Shown piece by piece: positions 48,811 through 57,277 of a stretch of DNA of 64,000 nucleotides. The notes beneath the pieces are model-generated. The model ran no database searches. It was given only the letters and a program-made list of their open reading frames with translations, and was not told where the DNA came from. Origin of the DNA: Priestia aryabhattai B8W22 (GTDB lineage Bacteria; Bacillota; Bacilli; Bacillales; Bacillaceae_H); NCBI RefSeq assembly GCF_000956595.1, contig NZ_JYOO01000016.1, forward strand, positions 55,559-119,558, read 5' to 3'. The position numbers were made by a program, and so were the translations under genes. Each line of letters begins with the position of its first letter. Positions within the stretch are counted from its first letter, which is position 1.

Positions 48811-50169
48811 CTATTTGATGCTGTCAAGCGCATACGTAACAGTAGCTAATAACAGCTCAATATCACTTTCCTCAATGTTGAGCGGCGGCGAGAGCGTGAG
48901 AACATTATTATAGCCGGCTACCGTTGCTCCATTTTTACCAATAATGACTCCTTTGCTTTTACATTTAGCAATTACTTCATTTACAAGATTAACGTCTAGC
49001 GGTTCCTTCGTTTGCTTATCAGCTACAAGTTCAATTCCGATTAAAAGCCCTTTACCTCTTACGTCTCCAACGTATGGGTGGCTATCGATAAGCGGCTTCA
49101 GCTCACTTAATACGTAAGCCCCGAGCTGTTTAGAACGTCCAAAAAGATTTTCTCTCTCCATAATTTCTAAATTCTTTAATGCCAGTGCACACGCAGCCGG
49201 GCTCCCGCCAAATGTATTAACGTGGCGAAAATACTCGTACTGATCGCTATCTTTGAACGCTTCATAAATTTCTTTTTTAACAGCAGTTGCAGAGAGCGGA
49301 AGATATGCGCTTGTAATTCCTTTTGCCATGGTAATGATATCCGGTTTTACATCGTAGTTCATAAAACCAAAAGCTTTTCCTGTACGTCCAAAGCCGCAAA
49401 TAACTTCATCTGCAATTAAAAGTGCACCATGTTTTTCACAAGTTTCTTTTACACCTTTCATATAATTTTGAGGCGGTAAAAGAATTCCTCCTCCTGTAAT
49501 AATTGGTTCCATAATAACAGCGGCAATCGTTTCGCTTAACTCCCACGTCATAACATTGTCAATATCTTTTACAGATTGAAGCTCTTCTTTGGGCGCATGG
49601 TAGTCATCTTGCCCTCGGTACGAATCAGGGGGCGCAACGTGAATAAAGCCAGGGGCAAGCGGTTCATATTTATATTTACGCTGAGCTTGGCCTGTTGCTG
49701 CTAGTGCGCCCATTGAATTTCCATGATAACCTCGGTAACGCGAAATAAATTTGTAGCGAGAATGCTCTCCTTTTTGCTGATGGTACTGACGCACAATTTT
49801 AAAAGCCGTTTCATTTGCTTCAGATCCGCTATTTGAAAAGAAGATAACATAGTCATCACCTAGCATTTCATTTAGCTTCTCTGCTAGTTTGATAGCAGGT
49901 ACGTGAGATTGAGTGAGCGGAAAATAAGCCAGTTCTTTTAGCTGCTCATAAGCTGCAAGCGCTAACTCCTCCCGTCCATATCCGGTATTTACACACCAAA
50001 GCCCTGCCATTGCATCTAAATAGCGATTTCCTTGTTCATCTGTAATCCAAGCCCCTTTTGCTTTTGTAGCTACCATCGTTGCATCCGGACTGTATGGTTT
50101 CATTCCATGCCATACATACTGCTCATCTTTTGCACGCAGATCTTTTTCATTTTGACTGACCTGTACCAT
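48811..50169 (-). CDS. Class III omega-aminotransferase (probable beta-alanine:pyruvate type)
   Basis: 452 residues, PLP fold-type I. PLP phosphate site NSGSEANE, DEVICGFGRTG with the conserved Asp, and the Schiff-base lysine in ITMAKGITSAYLP. It resembles the beta-alanine/4-aminobutyrate:pyruvate group. Next to mmsA and the dihydropyrimidine genes, the likely job is turning beta-alanine into malonate semialdehyde. ATG 50169 has GGGAGTG upstream; a 24-codon longer frame is unlikely. Confidence 0.88.
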   Translation of the reverse strand: MVQVSQNEKDLRAKDEQYVWHGMKPYSPDATMVATKAKGAWITDEQGNRYLDAMAGLWCVNTGYGREELALAAYEQLKELAYFPLTQSHVPAIKLAEKLNEMLGDDYVIFFSNSGSEANETAFKIVRQYHQQKGEHSRYKFISRYRGYHGNSMGALAATGQAQRKYKYEPLAPGFIHVAPPDSYRGQDDYHAPKEELQSVKDIDNVMTWELSETIAAVIMEPIITGGGILLPPQNYMKGVKETCEKHGALLIADEVICGFGRTGKAFGFMNYDVKPDIITMAKGITSAYLPLSATAVKKEIYEAFKDSDQYEYFRHVNTFGGSPAACALALKNLEIMERENLFGRSKQLGAYVLSELKPLIDSHPYVGDVRGKGLLIGIELVADKQTKEPLDVNLVNEVIAKCKSKGVIIGKNGATVAGYNNVLTLSPPLNIEESDIELLLATVTYALDSIK

Positions 50170-50261
50170 CTTATCCACTCCCAAATCGCTAGCGCGGTAT
50201 TTTTTCTGTATGAAAAGACTTCGACAAAATGCCGAAGCCACTTGCTATATTCATCTATATG

Positions 50262-51731
50262 TTAAAAGTCAAAGCGTGATGTAACCATCTTTTTGCGTGT
50301 AAAGAAGTTCAAACCGTCTTTGCCGTTGACATGCAAATCTCCGTAAAAAGAATCTTTCCAGCCGGAGAACGGGAAGAAGGCCATTGTAGCAGGTACTCCT
50401 ACGTTAATACCGAGCATACCGGCATCTGCTTCTTCTCTAAATTGACGCACCGCTTTCGCATCTTTTGTATAAATCGTTGCTCCATTTCCAAAACGGGATT
50501 TTTCCATATAGCGAAGTGCTTCATCTAATGTGTCAGCGCGAAGCAAGCTTAGTACAGGTGCAAAAATCTCTTCTTTAGCAATGGTCATATCAGGAGTTAC
50601 GCGGTCAAAAATTGTTGCTCCTAAGAAATTTCCTTCTGCATGTTCATCCATTTCTTTACGTCCGTCACGAATGAGTTCTGCCCCTTCTTTCATGCCAAGT
50701 TCAATATAATCCAGCACCTTATCACGATGCTCTTTTCGAATCACAGGCGTTAGAAGCACTTCATCATCAAAGCCGCTTCCCATAATTAATTCATCTGCTT
50801 TTTGCTTTAATTTTGAAACGAATTCATCACCTTTTTCACCAACTACGACAACGGCGCTGCACGCCATGCATCGCTGGCCGGCGCTTCCATAAGCCGAGCT
50901 GATAATATGTGATACCGCTTTGTCCATATCACAGTCTGGCATCACAACATGATGATTTTTAGCTCCGGATAAAGCCTGAACTCGTTTCCCTTGAGCTGCA
51001 GCTTGTTCATAAACATACTTTGCTACCGGCTGCGATCCGACGAATGAAATCGCTCTAACCTTTTCGTGCTCTATTAATCCGTTCACAACATCGTGTGCAC
51101 CGTGCACAATATTTAATAATCCATCCGGTGCTCCTGCTTCTGTAAAAAGTTCAGCAAGTCGCGTTGCTAAAAGCGGCGTTCGCTCAGACGGTTTTAATAC
51201 AAACGTATTTCCACATACAATGGCAAGCGGGAACATCCAAAGCGGTACCATCATTGGAAAGTTAAAAGGTGTGATGCCTCCGACAACACCAAGTGGAAAG
51301 CGGAACATTTCAGAATCAATTTCTTCCGCTATGTTATTTAATGATTCTCCCATTAATAAAGTAGGAGCACCCGCAGCAAACTCCACGCATTCAATACCGC
51401 GCTGTACTTCACCGTAAGCTTCTTTAAAAGCCTTGCCGTTTTCCTGTACAACTAATTTCGCTAACTCTTCGTGATGCTTAACTAGTAAATGTTGAAACGC
51501 AAACATTAATCTTGCTCGTTTTGGAGCAGGAACGTTACGCCATGTTTCAAATGTTTTTTGCGCTGTTTCTACCGCATTGGCTACATCTTCTTTTGTAGAA
51601 AGCGGTACTTTTGCAATTACTTCTCCGGTCGATGGATTAATCACCTCTCCAAATTCTTTCCCTGCCGTATCAACCCATTTTCCGCCCACGTAATTTTTTA
51701 AAACTTGCGTATCATTATTCACAACTGACAT
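50262..51731 (-). CDS. mmsA: CoA-acylating (methyl)malonate-semialdehyde dehydrogenase
   Basis: 489 residues, aldehyde dehydrogenase superfamily. The active Cys is in SAGQRCMACSAVV. GVVGGITPFNFPMM, FPFSGWKDSFYGD and GLNFFTRKK are typical of the MmsA/IolA branch, which uses CoA and releases CO2. Here it would turn malonate semialdehyde from beta-alanine into acetyl-CoA. ATG 51731 with GAGGAGG upstream. A 13-bp inverted repeat lies about 80 bases upstream. Confidence 0.92.
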   Translation of the reverse strand: MSVVNNDTQVLKNYVGGKWVDTAGKEFGEVINPSTGEVIAKVPLSTKEDVANAVETAQKTFETWRNVPAPKRARLMFAFQHLLVKHHEELAKLVVQENGKAFKEAYGEVQRGIECVEFAAGAPTLLMGESLNNIAEEIDSEMFRFPLGVVGGITPFNFPMMVPLWMFPLAIVCGNTFVLKPSERTPLLATRLAELFTEAGAPDGLLNIVHGAHDVVNGLIEHEKVRAISFVGSQPVAKYVYEQAAAQGKRVQALSGAKNHHVVMPDCDMDKAVSHIISSAYGSAGQRCMACSAVVVVGEKGDEFVSKLKQKADELIMGSGFDDEVLLTPVIRKEHRDKVLDYIELGMKEGAELIRDGRKEMDEHAEGNFLGATIFDRVTPDMTIAKEEIFAPVLSLLRADTLDEALRYMEKSRFGNGATIYTKDAKAVRQFREEADAGMLGINVGVPATMAFFPFSGWKDSFYGDLHVNGKDGLNFFTRKKMVTSRFDF

Positions 51732-51809
51732 ATCGCTTGGCCTCCTCGAAAAATAAGAAATGACAAATCTACCTTTATTATTGAATAAATAAATGGCGGT
51801 TGCATTAGA

Positions 51810-51849
51810 CAAAATGTGAAACAACTCCAGATTCTCGTTTCACATTTTG
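51810..51849. promoter_or_regulatory. 13-bp inverted repeat upstream of mmsA (probable operator)
   Basis: CAAAATGTGAAAC and its exact complement GTTTCACATTTTG are separated by 14 bases. On the minus strand the proximal arm overlaps a weak -35 (TTGTCT). There is no T tail, so it is unlikely to be a terminator. It is placed where an activator such as the adjacent PucR protein might bind (inference). Confidence 0.6.
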
Positions 51850-51910
51850 CGCAGTGAATTCGGAAAAAGCTTGAACTAAAATGAACATATAGTAAAATCA
51901 GCCTCAACAT

Positions 51911-51937
51911 AAAAAAACAGCTGTTTCCAGCTGCTTA
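51911..51937 (-). terminator. Terminator of the pucR-type gene
   Basis: On the minus strand CAGCTGGAAACAGCTG is followed by TTTTTTT, two bases after the regulator stop. Confidence 0.85.
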
Positions 51938-51938
51938 C

Positions 51939-53570
51939 TTATCCGTTTATAAATTCTGCACGCGACTTTTTCATCATAAACAAATATTCATATGCCATAA
52001 TCATAAATTCAATCGCCAATCGTTTTTCCGGCTCCATAAAATCTTCACCCAGTAGCTTTTCTAGTTTTTCAATGCGGTGATACAGCGTTTGTCGGACAAT
52101 GTATAAACGCTTAGCCGTCTCTTGTTTAGATCCGTTGCATGCTAAATATATTTTTAATGTTTCCATGAGTTTTGCATTGTACGTTTCATCATATGTAATA
52201 ACGGGCTGCAGATATTCAAATACCACTTCCTGTAAGTCTTCATGCTGATGTAAAAGCGAAATAATTCGGTACATATGCAAATCATCATAAAAATGAATAA
52301 TTGTTTGTTTTTGCAGCATTTCTTGAATCGAAATCGTTTCTTTAGCCGTTTCATAGCTTTTATGCATACAGTCGAGCTGTTCACAGTATTGGCCAATTCC
52401 GATAAAGCTAATGGCGTTCCGCTTTGAGTTTTCATCTGATTCGTATTGATTCATCCAGCGGTGAAGGCTGTTCTCTAACCTCTCTCTCCACGTGCTAACC
52501 ATTCGTTTGTTCAAAAGAATAAATAATACTTCGCGATTTCGCTCGGATACTAATAAGTGGAAGCCTTCTTGTTCAAAGATGCTTCGCAGGATAAGCTTAA
52601 AATACGTTCGATCAAACTTTTCCCGTCTTTGCCACTTACAGCAAACAACGACACCCCCGCGAATAGGAGAGTCTGAGCACACCTCGTGCATGGAATCTTT
52701 TATTTGTTCAAGAGTTAACTCTCCGTTCATCCATTTTGTCATCCATTCGGTTTCATCTACTCTTTTTTTCTCTTCGACATACAAGTCCTTCAAAAAATGC
52801 TGAGCAAGTGCCGTTGCCGTCCGGTCAACGGTGAGCACTTCAAGTTCTGTTAACGCTTCATTTATAGAGGCGACATACAGCTGAGCATAATCTTGTCCTA
52901 ATAAATGAATAGGCTGCTCAGTAAAATGCGGACTCTCATTTTCACTGCTTATATAATGAAGTAGAAGCTGCTGTTTGAGCAAGTCCATTTCCGGAGCAAA
53001 GGTAAGTAATTCATTTGAAACTTTAAGGCCGACAAGAAGCCCCGTAGATTCATATAAACACTGTAAGATAATGGCCGGGTCATTAACTGTTAACAGCAGC
53101 TGATTTAGCCTATGAGAATACTGTTCTAAATCGGAAATCATTTGATAATGCTGATTAATTAAAAGCGAGTGGACATCTTGCGTAATTTCAACAAATGGAA
53201 CTTCTTCGTGAAATAAAATAATCGGAAAATCACATTCGTTCGCTTTATCAATCACAATTTGTGGAATCTTAGAAGTATAAGTGCCAAGTTCAATACACAG
53301 TCCTGATGCCTTACAAGAAATTAATTGCTGAAGAAATGATAAACAAGATTGAGGATCTTCTCCCCAGCCTACTCCTGTTGATAAAATGAGCTCGTTTCCT
53401 TTTAGCAGCTCATTAATGCGCGTTACTTCCATCACGTGCACCCATTTCACAGAATTAGTAAGCCCTTTCTCTCCAGCTATTACTTCACAGTTTACAAAAT
53501 GTTTCCTTGTTAAAATCTCTGTTACTGTTAAATACGATTTCAAGTCAACACCGCCCCTAGCGAATTTCAC
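51939..53570 (-). CDS. PucR-family transcriptional regulator
   Basis: 543 residues. An N-terminal PucR domain (about 12-135, VTEILTRKHFVNCEVIAGEKG) is followed by a GGDEF-like middle part (about 285-420) and a C-terminal helix-turn-helix (HTH_30: LACNGSKQETAKRLYIVRQ then TLYHRIEKLEKLL). Such proteins activate purine, allantoin or amine catabolism genes. Position inside the cluster suggests it controls pyrimidine breakdown here. GTG 53570 has AGGAG upstream; TTG 53543 is an alternative start. Confidence 0.88.
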   Translation of the reverse strand: MKFARGGVDLKSYLTVTEILTRKHFVNCEVIAGEKGLTNSVKWVHVMEVTRINELLKGNELILSTGVGWGEDPQSCLSFLQQLISCKASGLCIELGTYTSKIPQIVIDKANECDFPIILFHEEVPFVEITQDVHSLLINQHYQMISDLEQYSHRLNQLLLTVNDPAIILQCLYESTGLLVGLKVSNELLTFAPEMDLLKQQLLLHYISSENESPHFTEQPIHLLGQDYAQLYVASINEALTELEVLTVDRTATALAQHFLKDLYVEEKKRVDETEWMTKWMNGELTLEQIKDSMHEVCSDSPIRGGVVVCCKWQRREKFDRTYFKLILRSIFEQEGFHLLVSERNREVLFILLNKRMVSTWRERLENSLHRWMNQYESDENSKRNAISFIGIGQYCEQLDCMHKSYETAKETISIQEMLQKQTIIHFYDDLHMYRIISLLHQHEDLQEVVFEYLQPVITYDETYNAKLMETLKIYLACNGSKQETAKRLYIVRQTLYHRIEKLEKLLGEDFMEPEKRLAIEFMIMAYEYLFMMKKSRAEFING

Positions 53571-53683
53571 ATCATGTCTCCTGGATCATTAACGCGCATT
53601 TCGCATATGTGTAGAACAAAAGCTATATCTTCTTACATTATATTAAATATTTAGAAGAAATAAAATGTTTAATGAAAGAAACG

Positions 53684-53718
53684 AAAAAAGCTGTAACGAT
53701 AATGGATCGTTACAGCTT
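53684..53718 (-). terminator. Terminator of the 63-residue ORF
   Basis: On the minus strand AAGCTGTAACGAT pairs perfectly with ATCGTTACAGCTT, followed by TTTT. The ORF stop codon TAA lies inside the first arm. Confidence 0.9.
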
Positions 53719-53901
53719 CTGAGCTGTTTGCTGTAATTTATTAAAAAAACCGTGGCGTTTAACCGCTTGTTCTTTAATTCGGTGAATTTCTTTTTTATAA
53801 AAACGCAAATCTTGTAGTGACACTGCATTTAACATTTCCATTTTTAATTTATCAATAATTTTTGTTTCTTCTTGTGTCATACACTGCGTAGCTCGATCCA
53901 T
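53710..53901 (-). CDS. Small hypothetical protein, 63 residues
   Basis: Not recognised. It is a charged, mostly helical protein (IIDKLKMEMLNAVSLQDLRF, then a basic stretch KKEIHRIKEQAVKRHG) with no membrane segment. AAGGGTG lies before ATG 53901, and a strong terminator begins at its stop codon, which supports a real transcription unit. It lies between the PucR-type gene and a repeat copy. Confidence 0.6.
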   Translation of the reverse strand: MDRATQCMTQEETKIIDKLKMEMLNAVSLQDLRFYKKEIHRIKEQAVKRHGFFNKLQQTAQKL

Positions 53902-54141
53902 TCGTGTCACACCCTTTTTTATTTAATAGATTTATTGTGAAAACGTTCTACTATAATATTTACTACAATTTACTAGATAACTAAACCTTTTCTCTTTCGA
54001 TGTAAACGAAATGTAACAACTGTAATACAGCGAATGGATAATATCTAGTTATTTTGCTTCATATCTAGAACGAAAAAAACAAAAAAACGGATCACTTTTA
54101 TCAGCGAATATAGTAAAAAACTTATAGGTATTAGTAAAGAA

Positions 54142-54285
54142 AGAGATTGAGACATAACTAAATTACTCCCATCAACATCTAGAAGCACCTGCATACATGA
54201 AACCTACGTTCACCCTACCAATAAAAAAATCCGAACGATTCATCGTTCGGATCTTCCTTCAGCTAAAATAATTTTGTCCCAGCCT
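54142..54285. repeat. Intergenic hairpin repeat, copy 3
   Basis: About 144 bp. Ends AGAGATTGAGACATAA and (complement) AAGGCTGGGACAAAA are imperfect inverted repeats. Shared block with copy 1: CTAGAAGCA, CATGAA, CGTTCACC, AATAAAAAAATCCGAAC. The stem ATCCGAACGA/TCGTTCGGAT lacks the inner GATTCT hairpin of copies 1 and 2. It starts six bases after the stop of the 70-residue ORF. The remaining 53902-54141 DNA is AT-rich, with no gene seen. Confidence 0.85.
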
Positions 54286-54291
54286 TCGTTT

Positions 54292-54504
54292 TTATACTTG
54301 TTGAATCAATACGGATGAAAAATATTTTCTAGCATCCGCCGTCAATATATGAAGCGTTTCTTGTTCGGTTTGGTTATTTTCAGTGCGTTCAAACCTCACA
54401 AATGCCCCGCTTAGATTCTCTGTTACGGCCGTTATTTTGAATCCTTTTTGCAGCAAAAAATCAATCTTTTCCCGCTCTGCCATATATTCATGGTAACTTG
54501 ACAT
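54292..54504 (-). CDS. Small hypothetical protein in the pyrimidine operon, 70 residues
   Basis: Not recognised. A soluble, mixed helix/strand protein: EYMAEREKIDFLLQKGFKI then a strand-rich middle (AVTENLSGAFVRFERT) and a C-terminal helix (TADARKYFSSVLIQQ). CGGAGG lies 9 bases before the ATG, and the gene is 33 bases downstream of the dihydropyrimidinase, so it is probably the fourth gene of preT-preA-hydA. The repeat copy right after it may end the transcript. Confidence 0.65.
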   Translation of the reverse strand: MSSYHEYMAEREKIDFLLQKGFKITAVTENLSGAFVRFERTENNQTEQETLHILTADARKYFSSVLIQQV

Positions 54505-54537
54505 TTCCCTGCCTCCGATCTATTTTGGCATCTGTTT

Positions 54538-55956
54538 TTATAACGTTAATTTTTCAGCCTCGTTAGCTGTGTTTAACTCATTAAACTTTGCTCTTTTTGT
54601 ATACTGTCCGTAGCCTTTTTGACCGACAAACTGCTTATCTTTTACAACAAATTCTCCGCGGCAAAGCACTGAAACCGGCTCACCTGTGATTTTCATTCCC
54701 TCAAACGCGCTATAGTCGACTGCCATATGATGCGTGTTTGCTGAAATCGTACGTTCAACAGAAGGGTCAAATATAAGCAGATCGGCGTCTGCACCAACCG
54801 CTATTGTTCCTTTTTTCGGATACAGTCCAAACAGCTTAGCAATTTTCGTTGATGTTATATCAACAAACTGATTGATATTAATTCGTTTCTTCACTACTCC
54901 TTCTGAAAATAAAATACTCATGCGATCTTCGATAATAGGGCCTCCGTTTGGAATCTTCGTAAAATCTCCTTTTCCGAGATCTTTTTGACCGTTAAAATCA
55001 AACGAGCACTGATCTGAGCCAATCGTTTGCAAGTCGCCATTACGCAGAGCATTCCACAAAACATCCTGGTTCCATTTTTCACGTAAAGGCGGCGACCATA
55101 CGTATTTTGCTCCTTCAAAATTCGGTTTCTCTAGATAGGTTTGATCAAGCGTCAAATACTGCGGACACGTTTCACCCCAGATATTTACGCCTTTTTCCCT
55201 TGCTTCAGCAATCTTTTTAACCGCTTCAGCGCACGACACGTGAACAACATAGAGCTGCGAGTCAGCCAGCTCCGTTAGCACCGCAGCTCTTCCCGTAGCT
55301 TCTCCTTCTATTTCCGGAGGACGAGTCAGTGCATGATAGATAGGGTCGGTTTGTCCTTGCTCTAGTGCTTTTTCCGTTAAATACTCAATAACATCTCCAT
55401 TTTCAGCATGTACCATCACAAGCGCCCCTAGTTTTTTAGCTTGCACTAGCGTTTGATAAAGGGTAGCATCGTCTGCTTGAAAAACATTTTTATAGGCCAT
55501 GAATACTTTAAAAGAAGTAATTCCTTCTTTTTCAATAATCGTAGGAAGCTCGTTTAATACATCTTCCGTAATTTCTCCAATCATTAGATGAAAGCTATAG
55601 TCGATAGCCGCTTTTCCTTTGGATTTTTCATGCCATGTGCCGATCGCTTTTTGCAGCGGTTCGCCTTTATTCGTTAAGCAAAAATCAATAACAGTGGTCG
55701 TACCTCCAAAAGCTGCTGCTCTTGTACCTGTTTCAAAGTCGTCTTTTGTAACGGTGCCTCCAAATGGCATATCTAAATGAGTATGAGGATCGATGCCTCC
55801 TGGAAATACATAGTTGCCTTTTGCATCAATCACTTCACAGCCCTGCTCTTCAAAAGCCGATCCAATTGCCGAAATAACTCCATTTTCAATTAAAATATCG
55901 GCTTTATACGTATCTGTTGCTGTAACTACCACACCATTTTTAACGATTTTCTTCAT
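54538..55956 (-). CDS. hydA: Dihydropyrimidinase (hydantoinase family)
   Basis: 472 residues, cyclic amidohydrolase. Metal ligands in GGIDPHTHLDMP, the lysine to be carboxylated in SFKVFMAYKN, His in MVHAENGD and VVHVSCAEA, Asp in GSDQCSF. It opens dihydrouracil or dihydrothymine to the N-carbamoyl-beta-amino acid. It lies 19 bases after preA in one operon. Confidence 0.95.
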   Translation of the reverse strand: MKKIVKNGVVVTATDTYKADILIENGVISAIGSAFEEQGCEVIDAKGNYVFPGGIDPHTHLDMPFGGTVTKDDFETGTRAAAFGGTTTVIDFCLTNKGEPLQKAIGTWHEKSKGKAAIDYSFHLMIGEITEDVLNELPTIIEKEGITSFKVFMAYKNVFQADDATLYQTLVQAKKLGALVMVHAENGDVIEYLTEKALEQGQTDPIYHALTRPPEIEGEATGRAAVLTELADSQLYVVHVSCAEAVKKIAEAREKGVNIWGETCPQYLTLDQTYLEKPNFEGAKYVWSPPLREKWNQDVLWNALRNGDLQTIGSDQCSFDFNGQKDLGKGDFTKIPNGGPIIEDRMSILFSEGVVKKRININQFVDITSTKIAKLFGLYPKKGTIAVGADADLLIFDPSVERTISANTHHMAVDYSAFEGMKITGEPVSVLCRGEFVVKDKQFVGQKGYGQYTKRAKFNELNTANEAEKLTL

Positions 55957-55975
55957 TTCTTCATCCCCTTTGTAT

Positions 55976-57256
55976 TTATACGTCTAATCGCTCTGCAGCC
56001 GTCGCTTGTAAAGCAGCTTGGCGTTCATTCCACGTCATTGGAGGCTGTTCATTTGGTAATTCAACCATAGATATCGCTCCGTCCACAGGACATACAATCG
56101 AACATAAATTACAGCCTACACAATCTTCTTCTCGTACTTTTAAGTAAGGTTTCCCTGAAGGATCTTTCAGCATATCAATACATTGATGAGAAGTATCTTC
56201 ACAAGAAATATGACACTTATTGCAGTTAATACACGTATCCGGGTCAATGCGAGCCACTACTTTATAATTGAGATCTAAGTTGCCCCAGTCGGAATATTTT
56301 GAAACGGCTTTTCCTACAATGTCGCTTACTTTTTCGATTCCTCTTTCATCCAAATAATAGTTGAGACCTTGAATCATATCCTCTACAATGCGGAAACCGT
56401 GGTGCATAGCAGCTGTACATACTTGGACACCCGTAGCACCCATAAGCATAAATTCCACTGCTTCCTGCCAGTTCGAAACGCCTCCCATACCGGATATTGG
56501 AACGTTAATGAACGGACTTCTTGCACATTCAGCAACCATGTTTAATGCAATCGGCTTAACAGCCGGGCCGCAATAGCCTCCGTGAGCGCCTTTTCCCGCT
56601 ACGTGTGGAATCGTATTCCACGAGTGAATGTCTACTCCTGCTAAACTATTAATAGTGTTAATCATACTAACAGCGTCAGCACCGCCTCGAACTGCTGCTT
56701 CTGCTGTAACTGTAATATCTGTGATATTTGGCGTTAATTTAACAATGACCGGCGTTTGAGCAACTTCTTTCGCCCAATACGTTTGTTTTTCAACCAAATC
56801 AGGGACTTGCCCAGAAGCAGCGCCCATCCCTCGTTCTGCCATTCCATGCGGACAGCCAAAGTTCAGCTCTAATCCATCTACTCCTACGTCTTCTACTTTT
56901 TTAACAATCTCATGCCATTTTTCTTGCTGAGGCTCTACCATAAGGGAGGCAATAATTGCGTGGTTAGGAAACTTCTTTTTCGTTTCATAGATTTCCTTCA
57001 AATTGACTTCAAGCGGACGATCGGTGATCAACTCAATATTATTAAAGCCGGCTACGCGCTGACCGTTGAAGCCAACGGCAGCAAATCGAGAGGAAACATT
57101 TAAAATCGGATCACCAAGCGTTTTCCAAACTGCGCCTCCCCATCCTGCTTCAAATGCACGCTGCACTTGATAACCTGAATTGGTTGGCGGTGCGGATGCC
57201 AGCCAAAACGGATTTGGTGATTGAATACCTGCTAAATTTGTTGTTAAATCTGCCAT
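55976..57256 (-). CDS. preA: NAD-dependent dihydropyrimidine dehydrogenase, PreA subunit
   Basis: 426 residues. FMN TIM barrel like class I dihydroorotate dehydrogenase (LELNFGCPHGM, VKLTPNITDI, GGYCGPAVKP), then two C-terminal 4Fe-4S motifs (CINCNKCHISC with a later CP-type partner, and CVGCNLCSIVCP). With PreT it reduces uracil/thymine to the dihydro form. The position of mammalian DPD Cys671 (ACGQ) reads ASGQ here. 21 bases after preT. Confidence 0.94.
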   Translation of the reverse strand: MADLTTNLAGIQSPNPFWLASAPPTNSGYQVQRAFEAGWGGAVWKTLGDPILNVSSRFAAVGFNGQRVAGFNNIELITDRPLEVNLKEIYETKKKFPNHAIIASLMVEPQQEKWHEIVKKVEDVGVDGLELNFGCPHGMAERGMGAASGQVPDLVEKQTYWAKEVAQTPVIVKLTPNITDITVTAEAAVRGGADAVSMINTINSLAGVDIHSWNTIPHVAGKGAHGGYCGPAVKPIALNMVAECARSPFINVPISGMGGVSNWQEAVEFMLMGATGVQVCTAAMHHGFRIVEDMIQGLNYYLDERGIEKVSDIVGKAVSKYSDWGNLDLNYKVVARIDPDTCINCNKCHISCEDTSHQCIDMLKDPSGKPYLKVREEDCVGCNLCSIVCPVDGAISMVELPNEQPPMTWNERQAALQATAAERLDV

Positions 57257-57277
57257 AGATTTCTCCTCCTCCTGATT

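Noticed and set aside
50170..50261. Terminator between mmsA and the aminotransferase
   Set aside because: The GACTTCG/CGAAGCC stem is short and the T tail weak, so I do not call it; the two genes are probably co-transcribed.
53643..53828. 61-codon minus-strand frame overlapping the 63-residue ORF
   Set aside because: It reads through the terminator hairpin in another frame and lacks a ribosome site.
53937..53952. cre-like TGAAAACGTTCTAC
   Set aside because: The 3' half does not fit the consensus (no terminal CA), and it does not sit at a clear promoter.
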